Part shown: one piece after another, positions 55,015 to 63,950 of the stretch | Layout of the letters: the number at the start of each line of letters is the position of its first letter | Numbering within the stretch: position 1 is the first letter of the stretch | NCBI GenBank assembly: GCA_937901895.1 | Contig: CALGTD010000042.1 | Location: forward strand, 1 to 64,000 | Direction of reading: 5' to 3' | DNA: 64,000 nt | Origin: an uncultured Spartobacteria bacterium | GTDB taxonomy: Bacteria > Verrucomicrobiota > Verrucomicrobiia > Chthoniobacterales > JAATET01 | Notes under the pieces: model-generated | Database searches by the model: none | Told to the model about the DNA's origin: nothing | The model's input: the letters and a program-made list of their open reading frames with translations, nothing else | Translations under genes and position numbers: made by a program

Positions 55015-55019
55015 GACAC

Positions 55020-55397
55020 ATGCCAAGAGCAACCAATGCTCCCGCAAGCCGCGAGCGCCGCAAGCGCGTCGTGGATGCATCCAAGGGTTATCGCGGCCGC
55101 CGCTCCAAGCTCTTCCGCTACGCGAAAGACGCGCAGATGAAGGCGAAATACTGGGCCTACCGCGACCGTAAGACGCGCAAGCGCAACTTCCGCGCCCTGT
55201 GGATCAGCCGTCTCAGCGCCGCCGTGCGCGCGCAGGGGCTCACCTACAGCCGTTTCGTCGAAGGCCTGAAGGCCGCAAACATCGGTCTCGATCGCAAGAT
55301 CCTCGCCGACCTCGCCGTAAACGACGAGACGACCTTCAACGCGATCGTCGCCCAGGCGCAGGCCGCGCTCGGCGCGAAGTCGAAGAAGGCCGCCTAA
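55020..55397 (+). CDS. rplT: Ribosomal protein bL20
   Basis: A 125-residue protein with the standard bL20 pattern: MPRATNAPASRERRKRVVDASKGYRGRR-type N-terminal basic extension, then KYWAYRDRKTRKRNFRALWISR and the C-terminal YSRFVEGLKAANIGLDRK. It binds 23S rRNA early in assembly and in many bacteria represses its own operon. No Shine-Dalgarno sequence precedes the ATG, which lies right after a hairpin and T-run. Confidence 0.96.
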   Translation: MPRATNAPASRERRKRVVDASKGYRGRRSKLFRYAKDAQMKAKYWAYRDRKTRKRNFRALWISRLSAAVRAQGLTYSRFVEGLKAANIGLDRKILADLAVNDETTFNAIVAQAQAALGAKSKKAA

Positions 55398-55405
55398 AGC
55401 TTTCC

Positions 55406-55452
55406 CGCAAGGAGCACGAAGCCTCCCTTCGTGCTCCTTGCGTTTGCATTTT
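55406..55452 (+). terminator. 16-pair perfect hairpin abutting the pheS start
   Basis: CGCAAGGAGCACGAAG (55406-55421) pairs perfectly with CTTCGTGCTCCTTGCG (55427-55442) around the loop CCTCC, followed by TTTGCATTTT. The T-rich tract runs straight into the pheS ATG at 55453. It should terminate transcription efficiently or act as an attenuator between rplT and pheS. Confidence 0.85.
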
Positions 55453-56460
55453 ATGGAAGCGCAAATCGAAGCCCTTCGCGCCGAGGCGCTCGCTGCGATT
55501 TCGGCCGCGAAGGATGCCCGGGAGCTCGATGCCGTCCGGGTGAAATACATGGGCCGGGCCGGCGCGATTCCGCTCCTCAGCGAAGGAATGCGCAATGTGC
55601 CGAAGGAGGACAAGGCGCGGGTCGGGAAGGCGCTCAATGCGCTTCGCACCGATGTCACTGCCGCGCTGGAATCCGCAGTGCAGGCCATTGCCGACGCCGC
55701 CGATAATGCGGCGCTTGCGGACATCGACGTCACGCTTCCCGGCATCGCACCCGCGCAGGGATCGATTCATCCACTTACACAGCTCCTCGACCGGGCGGTG
55801 CGCATTTTCCGCCGGATGGGATTCGCTCTCGCGGACGGGCCCGACATCGAGACGGAGTGGCATTGCTTTGATGCGCTGAACACGCCGCCGCATCACCCCG
55901 CGCGCAACGAGCAGGATACCTTCTACCTGCCCGACGGGCGGTTGTTGCGCACACACACGTCGACCGTGCAGATCCGCACGATGGAGACGCAGTCGCCGCC
56001 CGTGCGCATCATTGCTCCGGGCGCTGCGTATCGACGCGACGAGGTGGATGCGACTCACCTCGCACAGTTCACACAGATGGAGGGCCTCTACGTCGCGGAG
56101 AAGGTTTCCGTCGCCGATCTCAAGGGGACACTTGAATTTTTCCTGCGCGAGCTATTCGGCGAGAACACGAAGATCCGCTTCCGTCCCCACTTTTTCCCGT
56201 TCACGGAGCCGAGCTTCGAGATCGACATCCAGACGCCCGCCACGGGTGGAAAGTGGATGGAACTCGCCGGCTGCGGCATGGTCGATCCCGCCGTCTTTCA
56301 GCAGATTTGCGACCGGCGGGGTGACGAGGTCTACCATCCGGACAAGGTCAGTGGATTCGCGTTCGGCTTTGGCCTGGACCGTCTCGCGATGAATCTCATC
56401 GGTATTCCCGACATCCGCATGCTCGTGGAGAACGACCTGCGGTTTCTCAGGCAATTTTAA
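55453..56460 (+). CDS. pheS: Phenylalanyl-tRNA synthetase alpha subunit
   Basis: A 335-residue class II catalytic subunit. An N-terminal coiled-coil (1-85) binds tRNA. The core shows HPLTQLLDRAVRIFRRMGF, DTFYLPDGRLLRTHTSTVQIR, motif 2 (AYRRDEVDATHLAQFTQMEG), FPFTEPSFEIDI and motif 3 (FAFGFGLDRLAMNLIGI). It works as an alpha2-beta2 tetramer with PheT. The start at 55453 lies right after the strong hairpin and has no visible ribosome site downstream of it. Confidence 0.96.
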   Translation: MEAQIEALRAEALAAISAAKDARELDAVRVKYMGRAGAIPLLSEGMRNVPKEDKARVGKALNALRTDVTAALESAVQAIADAADNAALADIDVTLPGIAPAQGSIHPLTQLLDRAVRIFRRMGFALADGPDIETEWHCFDALNTPPHHPARNEQDTFYLPDGRLLRTHTSTVQIRTMETQSPPVRIIAPGAAYRRDEVDATHLAQFTQMEGLYVAEKVSVADLKGTLEFFLRELFGENTKIRFRPHFFPFTEPSFEIDIQTPATGGKWMELAGCGMVDPAVFQQICDRRGDEVYHPDKVSGFAFGFGLDRLAMNLIGIPDIRMLVENDLRFLRQF

Positions 56461-56526
56461 ATCGGGAGAACGCGGAGGAGCCGATCCGTTTCGAGATCTC
56501 TCGTCCGTTGTGCCCTAGGTGGTGAA

Positions 56527-58869
56527 ATGAAAATCTCGCTCAGTTGGTTGAAGGAATTCGTGCCTTACGAAGGCGCGGCGCAGGATCTCGGCGATTTGCT
56601 TACGCGCGCCGGACTCGAGGTCGGGTCGATTGAAACCCGTGGCGCGGATTTTCCAAAGGTCGTCGTCGCGCAGATTCTTGAGTCGAATCCGCATCCGAAC
56701 GCCGACCGCCTGAGCGTGTGCAAGGTTGACGACGGCAGCGGCGAACCGCGCCAGATCGTATGCGGCGCGAAGAACTACAAGGTCGGCGACAAGGTCCCGC
56801 TCGCGCTGCCCGGGGCCGTGCTGCCCGGAAATTTCAAGATCAAGTCCGGCAAGCTTCGCGGGGTCGAGAGTGACGGCATGATGTGCAGCGCGAAGGAGCT
56901 GAATCTCGCCGAGGACGCTCAAGGGTTGCTGATTCTTTCTCCGGATCTGAAAACGGGCACCCCGATCTCGGAGGTGTTTCCGCCGGAGACCGTGCTGGAA
57001 ATTGAAATTACGCCGAACCGTCCCGACTGGCTCAGCCACGCAGGTGTTGCGCGCGAGGTCGCCGCGAACACGAATCTCCCGGCCACGTCGCCGAATCCCG
57101 GGATTGCGCCGACGCGGGAGGATGCCGCGGTTGCGCGGATCGAAGACGCCACGGCATGTCCGTTCTACTCCGTGCGCCGCATTTCGGGTGTGAAGATTGG
57201 TCCGAGCCCGGAATGGCTCCGACGCAGGCTGGAGTCCATCGGCCTGCGTTCGATCAACAACGTGGTCGACGTGACGAATTACGTGATGATGGAACTCGGC
57301 CAGCCGTTGCATGCGTTCGACGCGGCAAAGATCGCGGGCGGCATCATCGTCCGCCGGGCGATGGCCGGTGAGAAGTTTCTCGCGCTCGACGGTCGGGAGT
57401 ATGAGCTGCGTTCCGCGGACCTTGTCATCGCGGACTCCGGCAGGGCTGTCGCGCTTGCCGGCGTGATGGGTGGTGAGGATTCCGGCGTCACGGAAACGAC
57501 CACCGATCTTCTGCTCGAGAGCGCGCTTTTCGACCCGCCCACCGTGCGCGCGACCGCACGTGCTCTCGATCTGCACAGTGATTCGAGCTACCGCTTCGAG
57601 CGCGGCGTGGATCCCGCCGGAGTGCTTCTTGCGAGTGCCCGTGCGGTGGAATTGATTCTCGAGGTCGCCGGCGGCGTTGCGGAGGAAACCGTGGTGGTTG
57701 CCGGTGCGCTGCCGCCGCTCGAATGGACGGTCGAGCTGGCGTATTCGCGATGCAGAGACCTGCTGGGTGTCGGCATCTCCAACGATCGCGTGAATGCGGC
57801 ACTGGCAAAGCTTGGCCTCGATAAGGTCTCGGGCGACGATGCGAAGTCGGTGTGGAAAATCCCGTCGGGGCGCGCGGATCTTACGCGTGACGTGGATCTC
57901 ATCGAGGAGGTCGTCCGTCTGGTCGGCATTGAAAGCATTCCCTCCCGTCTCGTTGGCGCACCCACGCTCGCGACCCGTGCCGATGCCACCTACGACGATG
58001 CGATGCACGTTCGCAGATCGCTCCGCGATCTTGGATTCAGCGAGGCGCGCACGAGCACGCTCGTGTCCCGCGCATCCCACTCCGCATATCCGCTGATGGA
58101 GCTGCGGAATCCGCTCGGCGAGGAGCAGTCGGCTCTCCGGCCGACGCTGCTGACAGGATTGCTGGCAGCCGTGGAGCGGAACCTGAACTTCGGAGCCACC
58201 TCGGTGCGACTTTTCGAAGTGGGGCGTGTGTTCTCGGCATCCCAGGAGGAGCAGGTGGACCGCGTGGCGCTGGTGATGACGGGTGAACGTGTCGCAAAGT
58301 CGTGGCGCGATTCCGGAGACGAGAGCTTCGACTTCTTCGACATGAAGGGCGTGGTGCAGAGTCTCGTGCGAAGTGCAACGTTTCACCACGTTTCCCGGGA
58401 ACCGTTTGCCCTTGCCGTCGAGGTGAAGGTTGGGGATGCATCCGCCGGATTTGTGGGACAGATTTCCCCCTCCGCTGCGCGGGCGATGAACGCGCGCGGC
58501 CCGGTGATTGCCGCCGAACTGCGCCTCGACCTCCTCGAAGCTGCGGACCAGGTGCGCGAGTTCGTTCCGATTCCGAAGTTCCCCGCGGTTACACGCGATT
58601 TTGCAGTGGTCGTTCCACGGGACATGGCGTTCGGAACCATCGAGGCGGCGGTTCATGCGGCGCAGGAGCCGCTGCTGGCCGGAATGCAGGTCTTTGATGT
58701 TTTCGCCGACGACACGGGCGCAAAGCTGCCGGCGGATCGGAAGTCGCTGGCGTTCTCCTTGACTTTCCGCTCGCCCGAGCGAACGCTGACTGCGGAGGAA
58801 GTGACTGCCGCGTGCGACCGGTTGAAAGCCGGCCTGCGATCGCAGCTGGGAGTCGACTTCCGGGAATAG
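56527..58869 (+). CDS. pheT: Phenylalanyl-tRNA synthetase beta subunit
   Basis: A 780-residue subunit. Domains in order: MKISLSWLKEFVPY start, tRNA-binding OB domain (VVVAQILESNPHPNADRLSVCKVD), B3/B4 editing domain (SINNVVDVTNYVMMELGQPLHAFD), B5 domain, catalytic-like core, and the C-terminal ferredoxin-fold anticodon-binding domain (FPAVTRDFAVVVPRDM). Length is normal. It follows pheS by 66 bases and shares its transcript. The next strong terminator is at 59102. Confidence 0.96.
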   Translation: MKISLSWLKEFVPYEGAAQDLGDLLTRAGLEVGSIETRGADFPKVVVAQILESNPHPNADRLSVCKVDDGSGEPRQIVCGAKNYKVGDKVPLALPGAVLPGNFKIKSGKLRGVESDGMMCSAKELNLAEDAQGLLILSPDLKTGTPISEVFPPETVLEIEITPNRPDWLSHAGVAREVAANTNLPATSPNPGIAPTREDAAVARIEDATACPFYSVRRISGVKIGPSPEWLRRRLESIGLRSINNVVDVTNYVMMELGQPLHAFDAAKIAGGIIVRRAMAGEKFLALDGREYELRSADLVIADSGRAVALAGVMGGEDSGVTETTTDLLLESALFDPPTVRATARALDLHSDSSYRFERGVDPAGVLLASARAVELILEVAGGVAEETVVVAGALPPLEWTVELAYSRCRDLLGVGISNDRVNAALAKLGLDKVSGDDAKSVWKIPSGRADLTRDVDLIEEVVRLVGIESIPSRLVGAPTLATRADATYDDAMHVRRSLRDLGFSEARTSTLVSRASHSAYPLMELRNPLGEEQSALRPTLLTGLLAAVERNLNFGATSVRLFEVGRVFSASQEEQVDRVALVMTGERVAKSWRDSGDESFDFFDMKGVVQSLVRSATFHHVSREPFALAVEVKVGDASAGFVGQISPSAARAMNARGPVIAAELRLDLLEAADQVREFVPIPKFPAVTRDFAVVVPRDMAFGTIEAAVHAAQEPLLAGMQVFDVFADDTGAKLPADRKSLAFSLTFRSPERTLTAEEVTAACDRLKAGLRSQLGVDFRE

Positions 58870-59101
58870 CTCTTTTCGAATTTGAATGGCGGTCCGCTCC
58901 GGCGGGCTCCACGGTTTTGCCCTGCGGTGTTCGAGACTGAGACGTCGAACTCCCGATCCGATGTAAAACACCCAGGAGGCTGTGCGGGGTGCGGTAATGA
59001 CAGGCCTTTGTTGGACGTCAGAGCTTCATCCTGCGGTCATCCGCCGTTTCCATGAGGGAACGGGATAGGCGTCGAACGGCACAGGCGGGGCGAATCTTTC
59101 C

Positions 59102-59134
59102 AACCCCGTCCGCACGCGTTGCGGACGGGGTTTT
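59102..59134 (+). terminator. Strong intrinsic terminator between pheT and carA
   Basis: AACCCCGTCCGCA (59102-59114) pairs perfectly with TGCGGACGGGGTT (59120-59132) around CGCGT, with a T-run (TTTT at 59131-59134). A second GC-rich stem (GCCGGGG/CCCCGGC, 59140-59162) follows at once, and then a 16-base palindrome (59161-59176). Confidence 0.85.
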
Positions 59135-59178
59135 CTCATGCCGGGGCGCGACATTCCCCGGCGGATTCGAATCCGCAG

Positions 59179-59207
59179 TTGAGTCGCGCACCGCGCGTGA
59201 TCATATT
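59179..59207 (+). promoter_or_regulatory. Promoter candidate for carA with leaderless geometry
   Basis: TTGAGT (59179-59184), 17 bases, then CATATT (59202-59207), ending six bases before the GTG start at 59214. Both boxes match consensus at four of six positions. Transcription would start at the initiation codon. Confidence 0.45.
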
Positions 59208-59213
59208 CGCAGT

Positions 59214-60383
59214 GTGTCTGCGATTTTAGCATTGGAGGACGGCCGGGTATTTCGTGGTGAGGGATTTGGGGCAAAGGGAACGGCGGTCGGCGAGATTTGT
59301 TTCAACACGTCGATGACGGGTTATCAGGAGGTCCTTACGGATCCCTCGTATCGCGGGCAGATTGTGGCCATGACAGCGCCGCAAATCGGCAACTACGGCG
59401 CGAATGCGATCGATATCGAGAGCCCGACTCCGCATGTGCGCGGGTTTGTGATTGAGGAACTCAGCGTGGTTCCCAGCAACTGGCGCGCGGAATTTTCGCT
59501 GCACGAGTTTCTGGAGAAAAATGGCATTCCCGGCATTGAGGGAATCGACACCCGGGCGCTCACGCGGCATCTCCGCACGCGCGGAGCGATGCGGGCGTGC
59601 GTGACCACGGAACTCGATGAAGAGGCAGCCGTGCAGGCTGCGAAGGAGACTGTTTACGACGGTTATGATTTCGTGCAGGAGGTCACTCCCACCGAGCCCT
59701 ACGAATGGGATCCCGATGGCGTCCGGAGCCGCGAATGGGTGCAGGCTGTTGCGCAGGGGGACCGCGGGGAAAAGGACGCTCTTGGAAACGTGTTTCTGCC
59801 GACGCCGGAGCCCGTGCGGCGGATCGTTGCCTACGATTTTGGGATGAAGAAAAACATCCTGCGGCTGCTGCGGCGTCATGGCTTCGCGGTGGAGGTCGTT
59901 CCGGCGAAGACGCCGGCAAAGGACGTGCTCGCCCGGAAGCCCGATGGGGTGTTTCTGTCAAACGGACCGGGCGATCCGGCGGCGTTGACCTACGCGCACG
60001 AGACGGTGCGCGCGCTCGTGCCGGAGGTGCCGCTGTTCGGAATTTGCCTCGGACACCAGATCCTCGGCTACGCGCTGGGGGCGAAGACGTTCAAACTCAA
60101 GTTCGGCCATCGCGGAGCGAACCAGCCCGTGAAGGATCTCCGGACGGGGAGGATCGCGATCACTTCCCAGAATCACGGCTACGCGATCGACCCCGACTCA
60201 CTCCCCGATGATGTCGAGGTCACTCACGTGAACCTCAACGACGGCACGGTGGCCGGCATTGCCCACAAGCACCGGCCCGCATTCAGCGTGCAATACCATC
60301 CGGAGGCCTCCCCCGGCCCCCGTGACGCGGCCTACTTCTTCGACCAGTTTGCCAAAACGGTTGATGAATCGAAGGCGCGGTGA
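59214..60383 (+). CDS. carA: Carbamoyl-phosphate synthase small subunit (glutaminase)
   Basis: A 389-residue class I glutamine amidotransferase subunit. The N-terminal domain begins [21 protein letters not shown] and includes [21 protein letters not shown]. The amidotransferase domain has the nucleophile in [11 protein letters not shown] (C near 278), and the partners in [10 protein letters not shown] (His and Glu). It feeds ammonia to CarB for arginine and pyrimidine synthesis. carB is not adjacent. The GTG at 59214 fits the family N-terminus; the 53 upstream codons lie across a terminator. Confidence 0.95.
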   Translation: MSAILALEDGRVFRGEGFGAKGTAVGEICFNTSMTGYQEVLTDPSYRGQIVAMTAPQIGNYGANAIDIESPTPHVRGFVIEELSVVPSNWRAEFSLHEFLEKNGIPGIEGIDTRALTRHLRTRGAMRACVTTELDEEAAVQAAKETVYDGYDFVQEVTPTEPYEWDPDGVRSREWVQAVAQGDRGEKDALGNVFLPTPEPVRRIVAYDFGMKKNILRLLRRHGFAVEVVPAKTPAKDVLARKPDGVFLSNGPGDPAALTYAHETVRALVPEVPLFGICLGHQILGYALGAKTFKLKFGHRGANQPVKDLRTGRIAITSQNHGYAIDPDSLPDDVEVTHVNLNDGTVAGIAHKHRPAFSVQYHPEASPGPRDAAYFFDQFAKTVDESKAR

Positions 60384-60398
60384 TAACTGGAGACGACC

Positions 60399-60914
60399 AT
60401 GCCCAAGCTCCGTATCTCCCTCTCAGACGATAACGAAATCCTCCACGAGCTGACCGAGGACACGCTGACGATCGGCCGCGTCGAGGACAACGGTCTGCGC
60501 CTCGATGATGGCTCGGTCTCCAGCCATCACGCAGAGATCGTGAACGAGGGCGGTGTGTTCAAGGTCCGCGATCTCGGTTCCACGAATGGCACGTTTGTAA
60601 ACGAGTCGCAGGTCACCGAGGCCAAACTCAAGGGATCCGATGTGATCCGCTTCGGCAGTGTGGTTTGCCGTTTCGAAGCCGACGCGGCTTCGGCGGGTGG
60701 CGCTGCGCAGCCCCTGCCTCAGACCGAGCGTGCGGCGGCCTCCTTTGGCGGCAGCGGCGGACGACCGGCGAATTTCGTGACCTCCTCGCCCTTCCCGAAG
60801 CCCGTTCCGAAGCCTGATGCGCTGACCTACGCGGCGATTGCGATCGCAGTGATCGGTGCGCTTGCCGCGCTGGCTGCAGCGGGCATGGTGTTCACGCTGA
60901 CTCCACCGGTGTAA
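60399..60914 (+). CDS. FHA-domain protein with C-terminal membrane anchor
   Basis: A 171-residue protein. Residues about 1-95 form an FHA phosphothreonine-binding domain with the conserved GR (TIGRVEDNGLRLDD), SSHHAEI and GSTNGTFVNE motifs. A Pro/Ala/Gly-rich linker follows, then one C-terminal membrane helix (YAAIAIAVIGALAALAAAGMVF). It would display an FHA domain on the cytoplasmic face of the membrane. No Ser/Thr kinase gene is adjacent. It lies 15 bases after carA. Confidence 0.88.
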   Translation: MPKLRISLSDDNEILHELTEDTLTIGRVEDNGLRLDDGSVSSHHAEIVNEGGVFKVRDLGSTNGTFVNESQVTEAKLKGSDVIRFGSVVCRFEADAASAGGAAQPLPQTERAAASFGGSGGRPANFVTSSPFPKPVPKPDALTYAAIAIAVIGALAALAAAGMVFTLTPPV

Positions 60915-60962
60915 AAGCCGCAGGTGTGCGAGCGGGTCGTCGGGGACGCTGGAACTTGGGGA

Positions 60963-61586
60963 CTACTCCCCGAGTTCGACGTTCCAGTAGGCGAAATCGA
61001 TGAAGTGCTTCCAGCTCTCGTGATGAGGGCTGGGGAACGAGATGTTCACGAAGGGCCTCCATTTCGGCCGCTTCGGTTTGCGTAAAAGTTGCATGCCCGC
61101 CTCGTGGGGAAGCCGGTTCCCCTTGCGGGAATTGCACGGGATGCAGGAGCACACGATGTTCTCCCAGGTGGTCTGGCCTCCCCGATCGCGTGGAAACACG
61201 TGGTCGAGATTCAGATCCTTCCGGTCGAAGACCTGCCCGCAATACTGGCAGGTGTTCCGATCGCGCTCGAAGACGTTGTGGCGGGTGAACTTCACCTCCT
61301 TCTTCGGCAGGCGGTCGAACATCATCAACACGATCACCTGCGGAATGCGGATGTTCACCGAAATCGTCCGGATCATCTCGTGTTCCGGTTCGGCGAGGGA
61401 GAGCTCCCGCCAGCTGCCGAAATCGTGGGTGTGGAAGTTGTTCTCAGCGTCGTTGCGCACCACCTGGGCGTGCCCCTGAAAAAGCAGCACGAGAGCCCGT
61501 CGCACGCTGCAGGTGTTCACCGCCTGCCACAGGCGGTTCAAAACCAGCACGGGTCTGTCGAGGACGGCATCCATCGTTTGAACCAT
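60963..61586 (-). CDS. HNH endonuclease-domain protein
   Basis: A 207-residue protein. The HNH fold is clear in the second half: CQYCGQVF, the LDHVFPRDRGG catalytic His region, WENIVCSCIPCNSRKGN with the second Cys pair and the conserved asparagine. The N-terminal part (VLVLNRLWQAVNTCSVRRALVLLFQG) is typical of a widespread group of stand-alone bacterial HNH proteins of unknown biological role. It could start at 61586 or at 61574. It is convergent with the FHA gene. Confidence 0.88.
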   Translation of the reverse strand: MVQTMDAVLDRPVLVLNRLWQAVNTCSVRRALVLLFQGHAQVVRNDAENNFHTHDFGSWRELSLAEPEHEMIRTISVNIRIPQVIVLMMFDRLPKKEVKFTRHNVFERDRNTCQYCGQVFDRKDLNLDHVFPRDRGGQTTWENIVCSCIPCNSRKGNRLPHEAGMQLLRKPKRPKWRPFVNISFPSPHHESWKHFIDFAYWNVELGE

Positions 61587-61744
61587 GGCGTCGAGCCACG
61601 CTCCGCGCGGTGGGTAACCTGACTGGAGAGTGAAGTCAAGTTGTGAATAAAATGTGAACGAATTGGAGACGTCCTCCGCAGCGGTGCGGGATTTGCACGA
61701 AGGTTGTTTTCGAAGGGGCGCTCTGATACTTTGCTCGGTTCATC

Positions 61745-63757
61745 ATGCGAAACTTGAGCGTCCCCCCGCTGCTTGCCGCGCTGGTTTTTCTCGTGGCGAT
61801 GCCGGCGTTCCTTCGCGCCGAGGACGACCCGGGTGAGCTTTTCATGCAGGCCTACGGCGAGTTTCGCGCTGCGGAAAAGCTCGAGACCGAGGGGCGCGGG
61901 TCGGATGCCCTCACGAAATATCGCTTCTGCGCCAGTCTGCTCGAGCAGATCGGTCAGAAATTTCCGACTTACCAGCCGCTCGTCATTCAGTTTCGTCTTG
62001 GCAAGAGCCGCGAAGCCATTGCACGGGTGGAGGGGGCGCTCAACTCCCGTTCCAATCTTCCGCCGCTCCCGCCATCGCTCGAATCCAACGCGGAACCCTC
62101 CCTCACAGCACCGTCCACCGTCCGACCGGCGGCCCCTTCGTTCCGGATACCCACTCGTTCCGGTGCGGGTGCGACACCGCGCGCGCTTTCGTCGCGCGGA
62201 GGCGGAGATCTCGCCATCGGCCGCGGAGCTTCGCCGTCAGTCGCGCGTGAACTCGAAGATCTGCGCAGCCGGCTGCGGGATTCCGAGCGTCGGGCCAGCG
62301 AACTTGAGCGCCAGGTGTTGCAGGAGAAGGCGGAGAAACAAAGCGCCTACAAGGAGCTCGATCTCACGAAGGTCCAGGTCGTCGAACTGAAGTCCCGTCT
62401 TGCCCAGGCCGGTCAGCGACTGCGGGATCTCGAGATCTCGAACGAGGCACTTGCGAACGAGAAGGCCGCCGAAACCCATCGCGTGGTGGAACTCGAGAGA
62501 GATCTCGACGAGGTTCGCGCGGAACTCGAAGTCGTCGAGGAATCCAACAGCGAACTCTTCGCTCGGCTCGAGAAGGCGGCCGAGTTCATCGAGGCGTCCG
62601 AGGCGATTCGCAAGCAGTTGCTCGCCGATAGAAAGGAACTCGCCGCCGAGATCGCGGGTGGCTCGGATGCAGCGACGAAGAAGCTCCGCAACGAAATCGA
62701 TCGCCTGATCGAGGAGAATCGAAAGTTCAAGGAACAGGTCACCGGCATTCCGGCCATCGAGCAGCGCAACGCGGAACTCTCCGCCCGCCTTGCCGATGCC
62801 GAGAAGCGTGCCGAGGCCCTTGAAAAGGAGCGGGACGCCGGGCGTGTCGTCGAGGAGGAGTTGCGCAAGGAGGTCGGGCAACTCAACGGTTCGATCGCCG
62901 CCCTGCAGGACGAGATCAAGGCCGGTCGCAACCGGGTGGCGGAACTCGAGCGTCAATTTGAGGAAACCTCCGCTGCCACCACAGCCGCCACCGGCGCAAT
63001 GGCCAGCGAAAATGCGCTGCTCAAGGAAATCCTCCAGCGGCAGATTCGCGAGCAGGCCAGACGCCAGCAGGCGCGCAAGCTCGTCGCTGAGGAGATGGAG
63101 AAACTTCAGATTCGCTCAGGCACACTTCTCGAGAAGTTGAATGTCCTCGCCGCCGCTGAAGTTGCGCTCACTCCCGCCGAGGAGAAACTCCTTCGCAAGC
63201 CGGAGGTCGCGCTTTCTGCATCCGGCGTCGGCAACTCGTTCGAGCTTTCCGTGGCAAAGGTGAAGATGGAGGATGACCCGCTCGCGGAAGGCGGTGCGCG
63301 GGATGCGCATTCCGCGTCCGACGATCACGCTCTGCCGAACAATGACGGGGTCGATGATGAGGCCTCGGAGGCCTATCGCGCTGCATTGAATCAGGGCATC
63401 GCGAGCCATCACTCGCATAACTACGCTGACGCGATCAGCGCATTCCGGCGGGCGCTTGAGATTCGGCCGGACGCAGCTGCAGCCCTCACGAATCTTGGGA
63501 TTTCCGAACTCCGCAGTGGGAACGTCGAAGCCGCGAAGGAAACGCTGCGCAAGGCCGTTCAGGCCAACGGAGCCACGCATCTCGCGCACTACTTCCTCGG
63601 TCTGGCTCTGCAGCAGGAAGGTGACATCGAAGGTGCAATCCGCCAGGCGCGCCGTTCGATCGAGCTGAAGCCCGACTACGAACCGGCCCTCGAACTCGAA
63701 GAGGATCTCCAGGCGGCAACGCCTCCGCAGCGTCCCGCAGCCGGCGCGAAACCCTGA
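61745..63757 (+). CDS. Exported coiled-coil and TPR protein
   Basis: A 670-residue protein with a signal peptide (LLAALVFLVAMPAFLRAED). An N-terminal helical domain (25-90) and a Pro/Ser-rich linker lead into a long coiled coil (about 165-460; heptad-rich LEDLRSRLRDSERRASELERQ-type sequence), a short linker, and at the C-terminus two to three TPRs (YRAALNQGIASHHSHNYADAI, AAALTNLGISELRSGNVEAAK, HLAHYFLGLALQQEGDIEGAI). It looks like a periplasmic structural or assembly factor. The genomic neighbours give no functional hint. Confidence 0.82.
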   Translation: MRNLSVPPLLAALVFLVAMPAFLRAEDDPGELFMQAYGEFRAAEKLETEGRGSDALTKYRFCASLLEQIGQKFPTYQPLVIQFRLGKSREAIARVEGALNSRSNLPPLPPSLESNAEPSLTAPSTVRPAAPSFRIPTRSGAGATPRALSSRGGGDLAIGRGASPSVARELEDLRSRLRDSERRASELERQVLQEKAEKQSAYKELDLTKVQVVELKSRLAQAGQRLRDLEISNEALANEKAAETHRVVELERDLDEVRAELEVVEESNSELFARLEKAAEFIEASEAIRKQLLADRKELAAEIAGGSDAATKKLRNEIDRLIEENRKFKEQVTGIPAIEQRNAELSARLADAEKRAEALEKERDAGRVVEEELRKEVGQLNGSIAALQDEIKAGRNRVAELERQFEETSAATTAATGAMASENALLKEILQRQIREQARRQQARKLVAEEMEKLQIRSGTLLEKLNVLAAAEVALTPAEEKLLRKPEVALSASGVGNSFELSVAKVKMEDDPLAEGGARDAHSASDDHALPNNDGVDDEASEAYRAALNQGIASHHSHNYADAISAFRRALEIRPDAAAALTNLGISELRSGNVEAAKETLRKAVQANGATHLAHYFLGLALQQEGDIEGAIRQARRSIELKPDYEPALELEEDLQAATPPQRPAAGAKP

Positions 63758-63922
63758 TCTGCGGTTGCTGATCGGGAATGCGCGAATTTTTCGTGAGATG
63801 AACGCGCGATCTCCTGAGGTCGCATGAGGCCGGCGGGCCGCATCAATCAAGCCTTCGCGGGTGGAGGAAAAATTCCGTGAAGCGCAAGCGGAAAAATTTT
63901 TCGAAAAAATCGCGAAAAACCG

Positions 63923-63950
63923 TTGACCCCATTTCGCGATATGATATCAA
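63923..63950 (+). promoter_or_regulatory. A/T-rich promoter candidate at the right edge (possible stable RNA promoter)
   Basis: TTGACC (63923-63928), then TATCAA (63945-63950) after 16 bases; TATGAT (63940-63945) overlaps but is only 11 bases away. The 50 bases upstream are strikingly A-rich (several AAAAA and TTTTT tracts), like an UP element. No coding start is seen before the window ends at 64000, so the transcript may be an rRNA or tRNA operon. Confidence 0.4.

Larger units (their letters stand above)
58870..59213 (+). other. Intergenic region between pheT and carA (344 bp)
   Basis: No gene is supported. The first 230 bases hold nothing I recognise. The last 110 bases hold three consecutive inverted repeats and a promoter-like pair just before carA, annotated separately. 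Antisense reading frames spanning this region are shadows of pheT. Confidence 0.7.

Noticed and set aside
56515..58971. An 818-codon open frame on the minus strand
   Set aside because: It is exactly antisense to pheT, which has all expected domains.
59161..59176. Palindrome resembling a tRNA T-arm (contains TTCGAATCC)
   Set aside because: The loop is one base too short and no acceptor, D or anticodon arms can be built around it.
63923..63945. TTGACC with TATGAT as a sigma70 promoter
   Set aside because: The spacing is only 11 bases. The pair TTGACC/TATCAA with 16 bases is more plausible and was reported instead.
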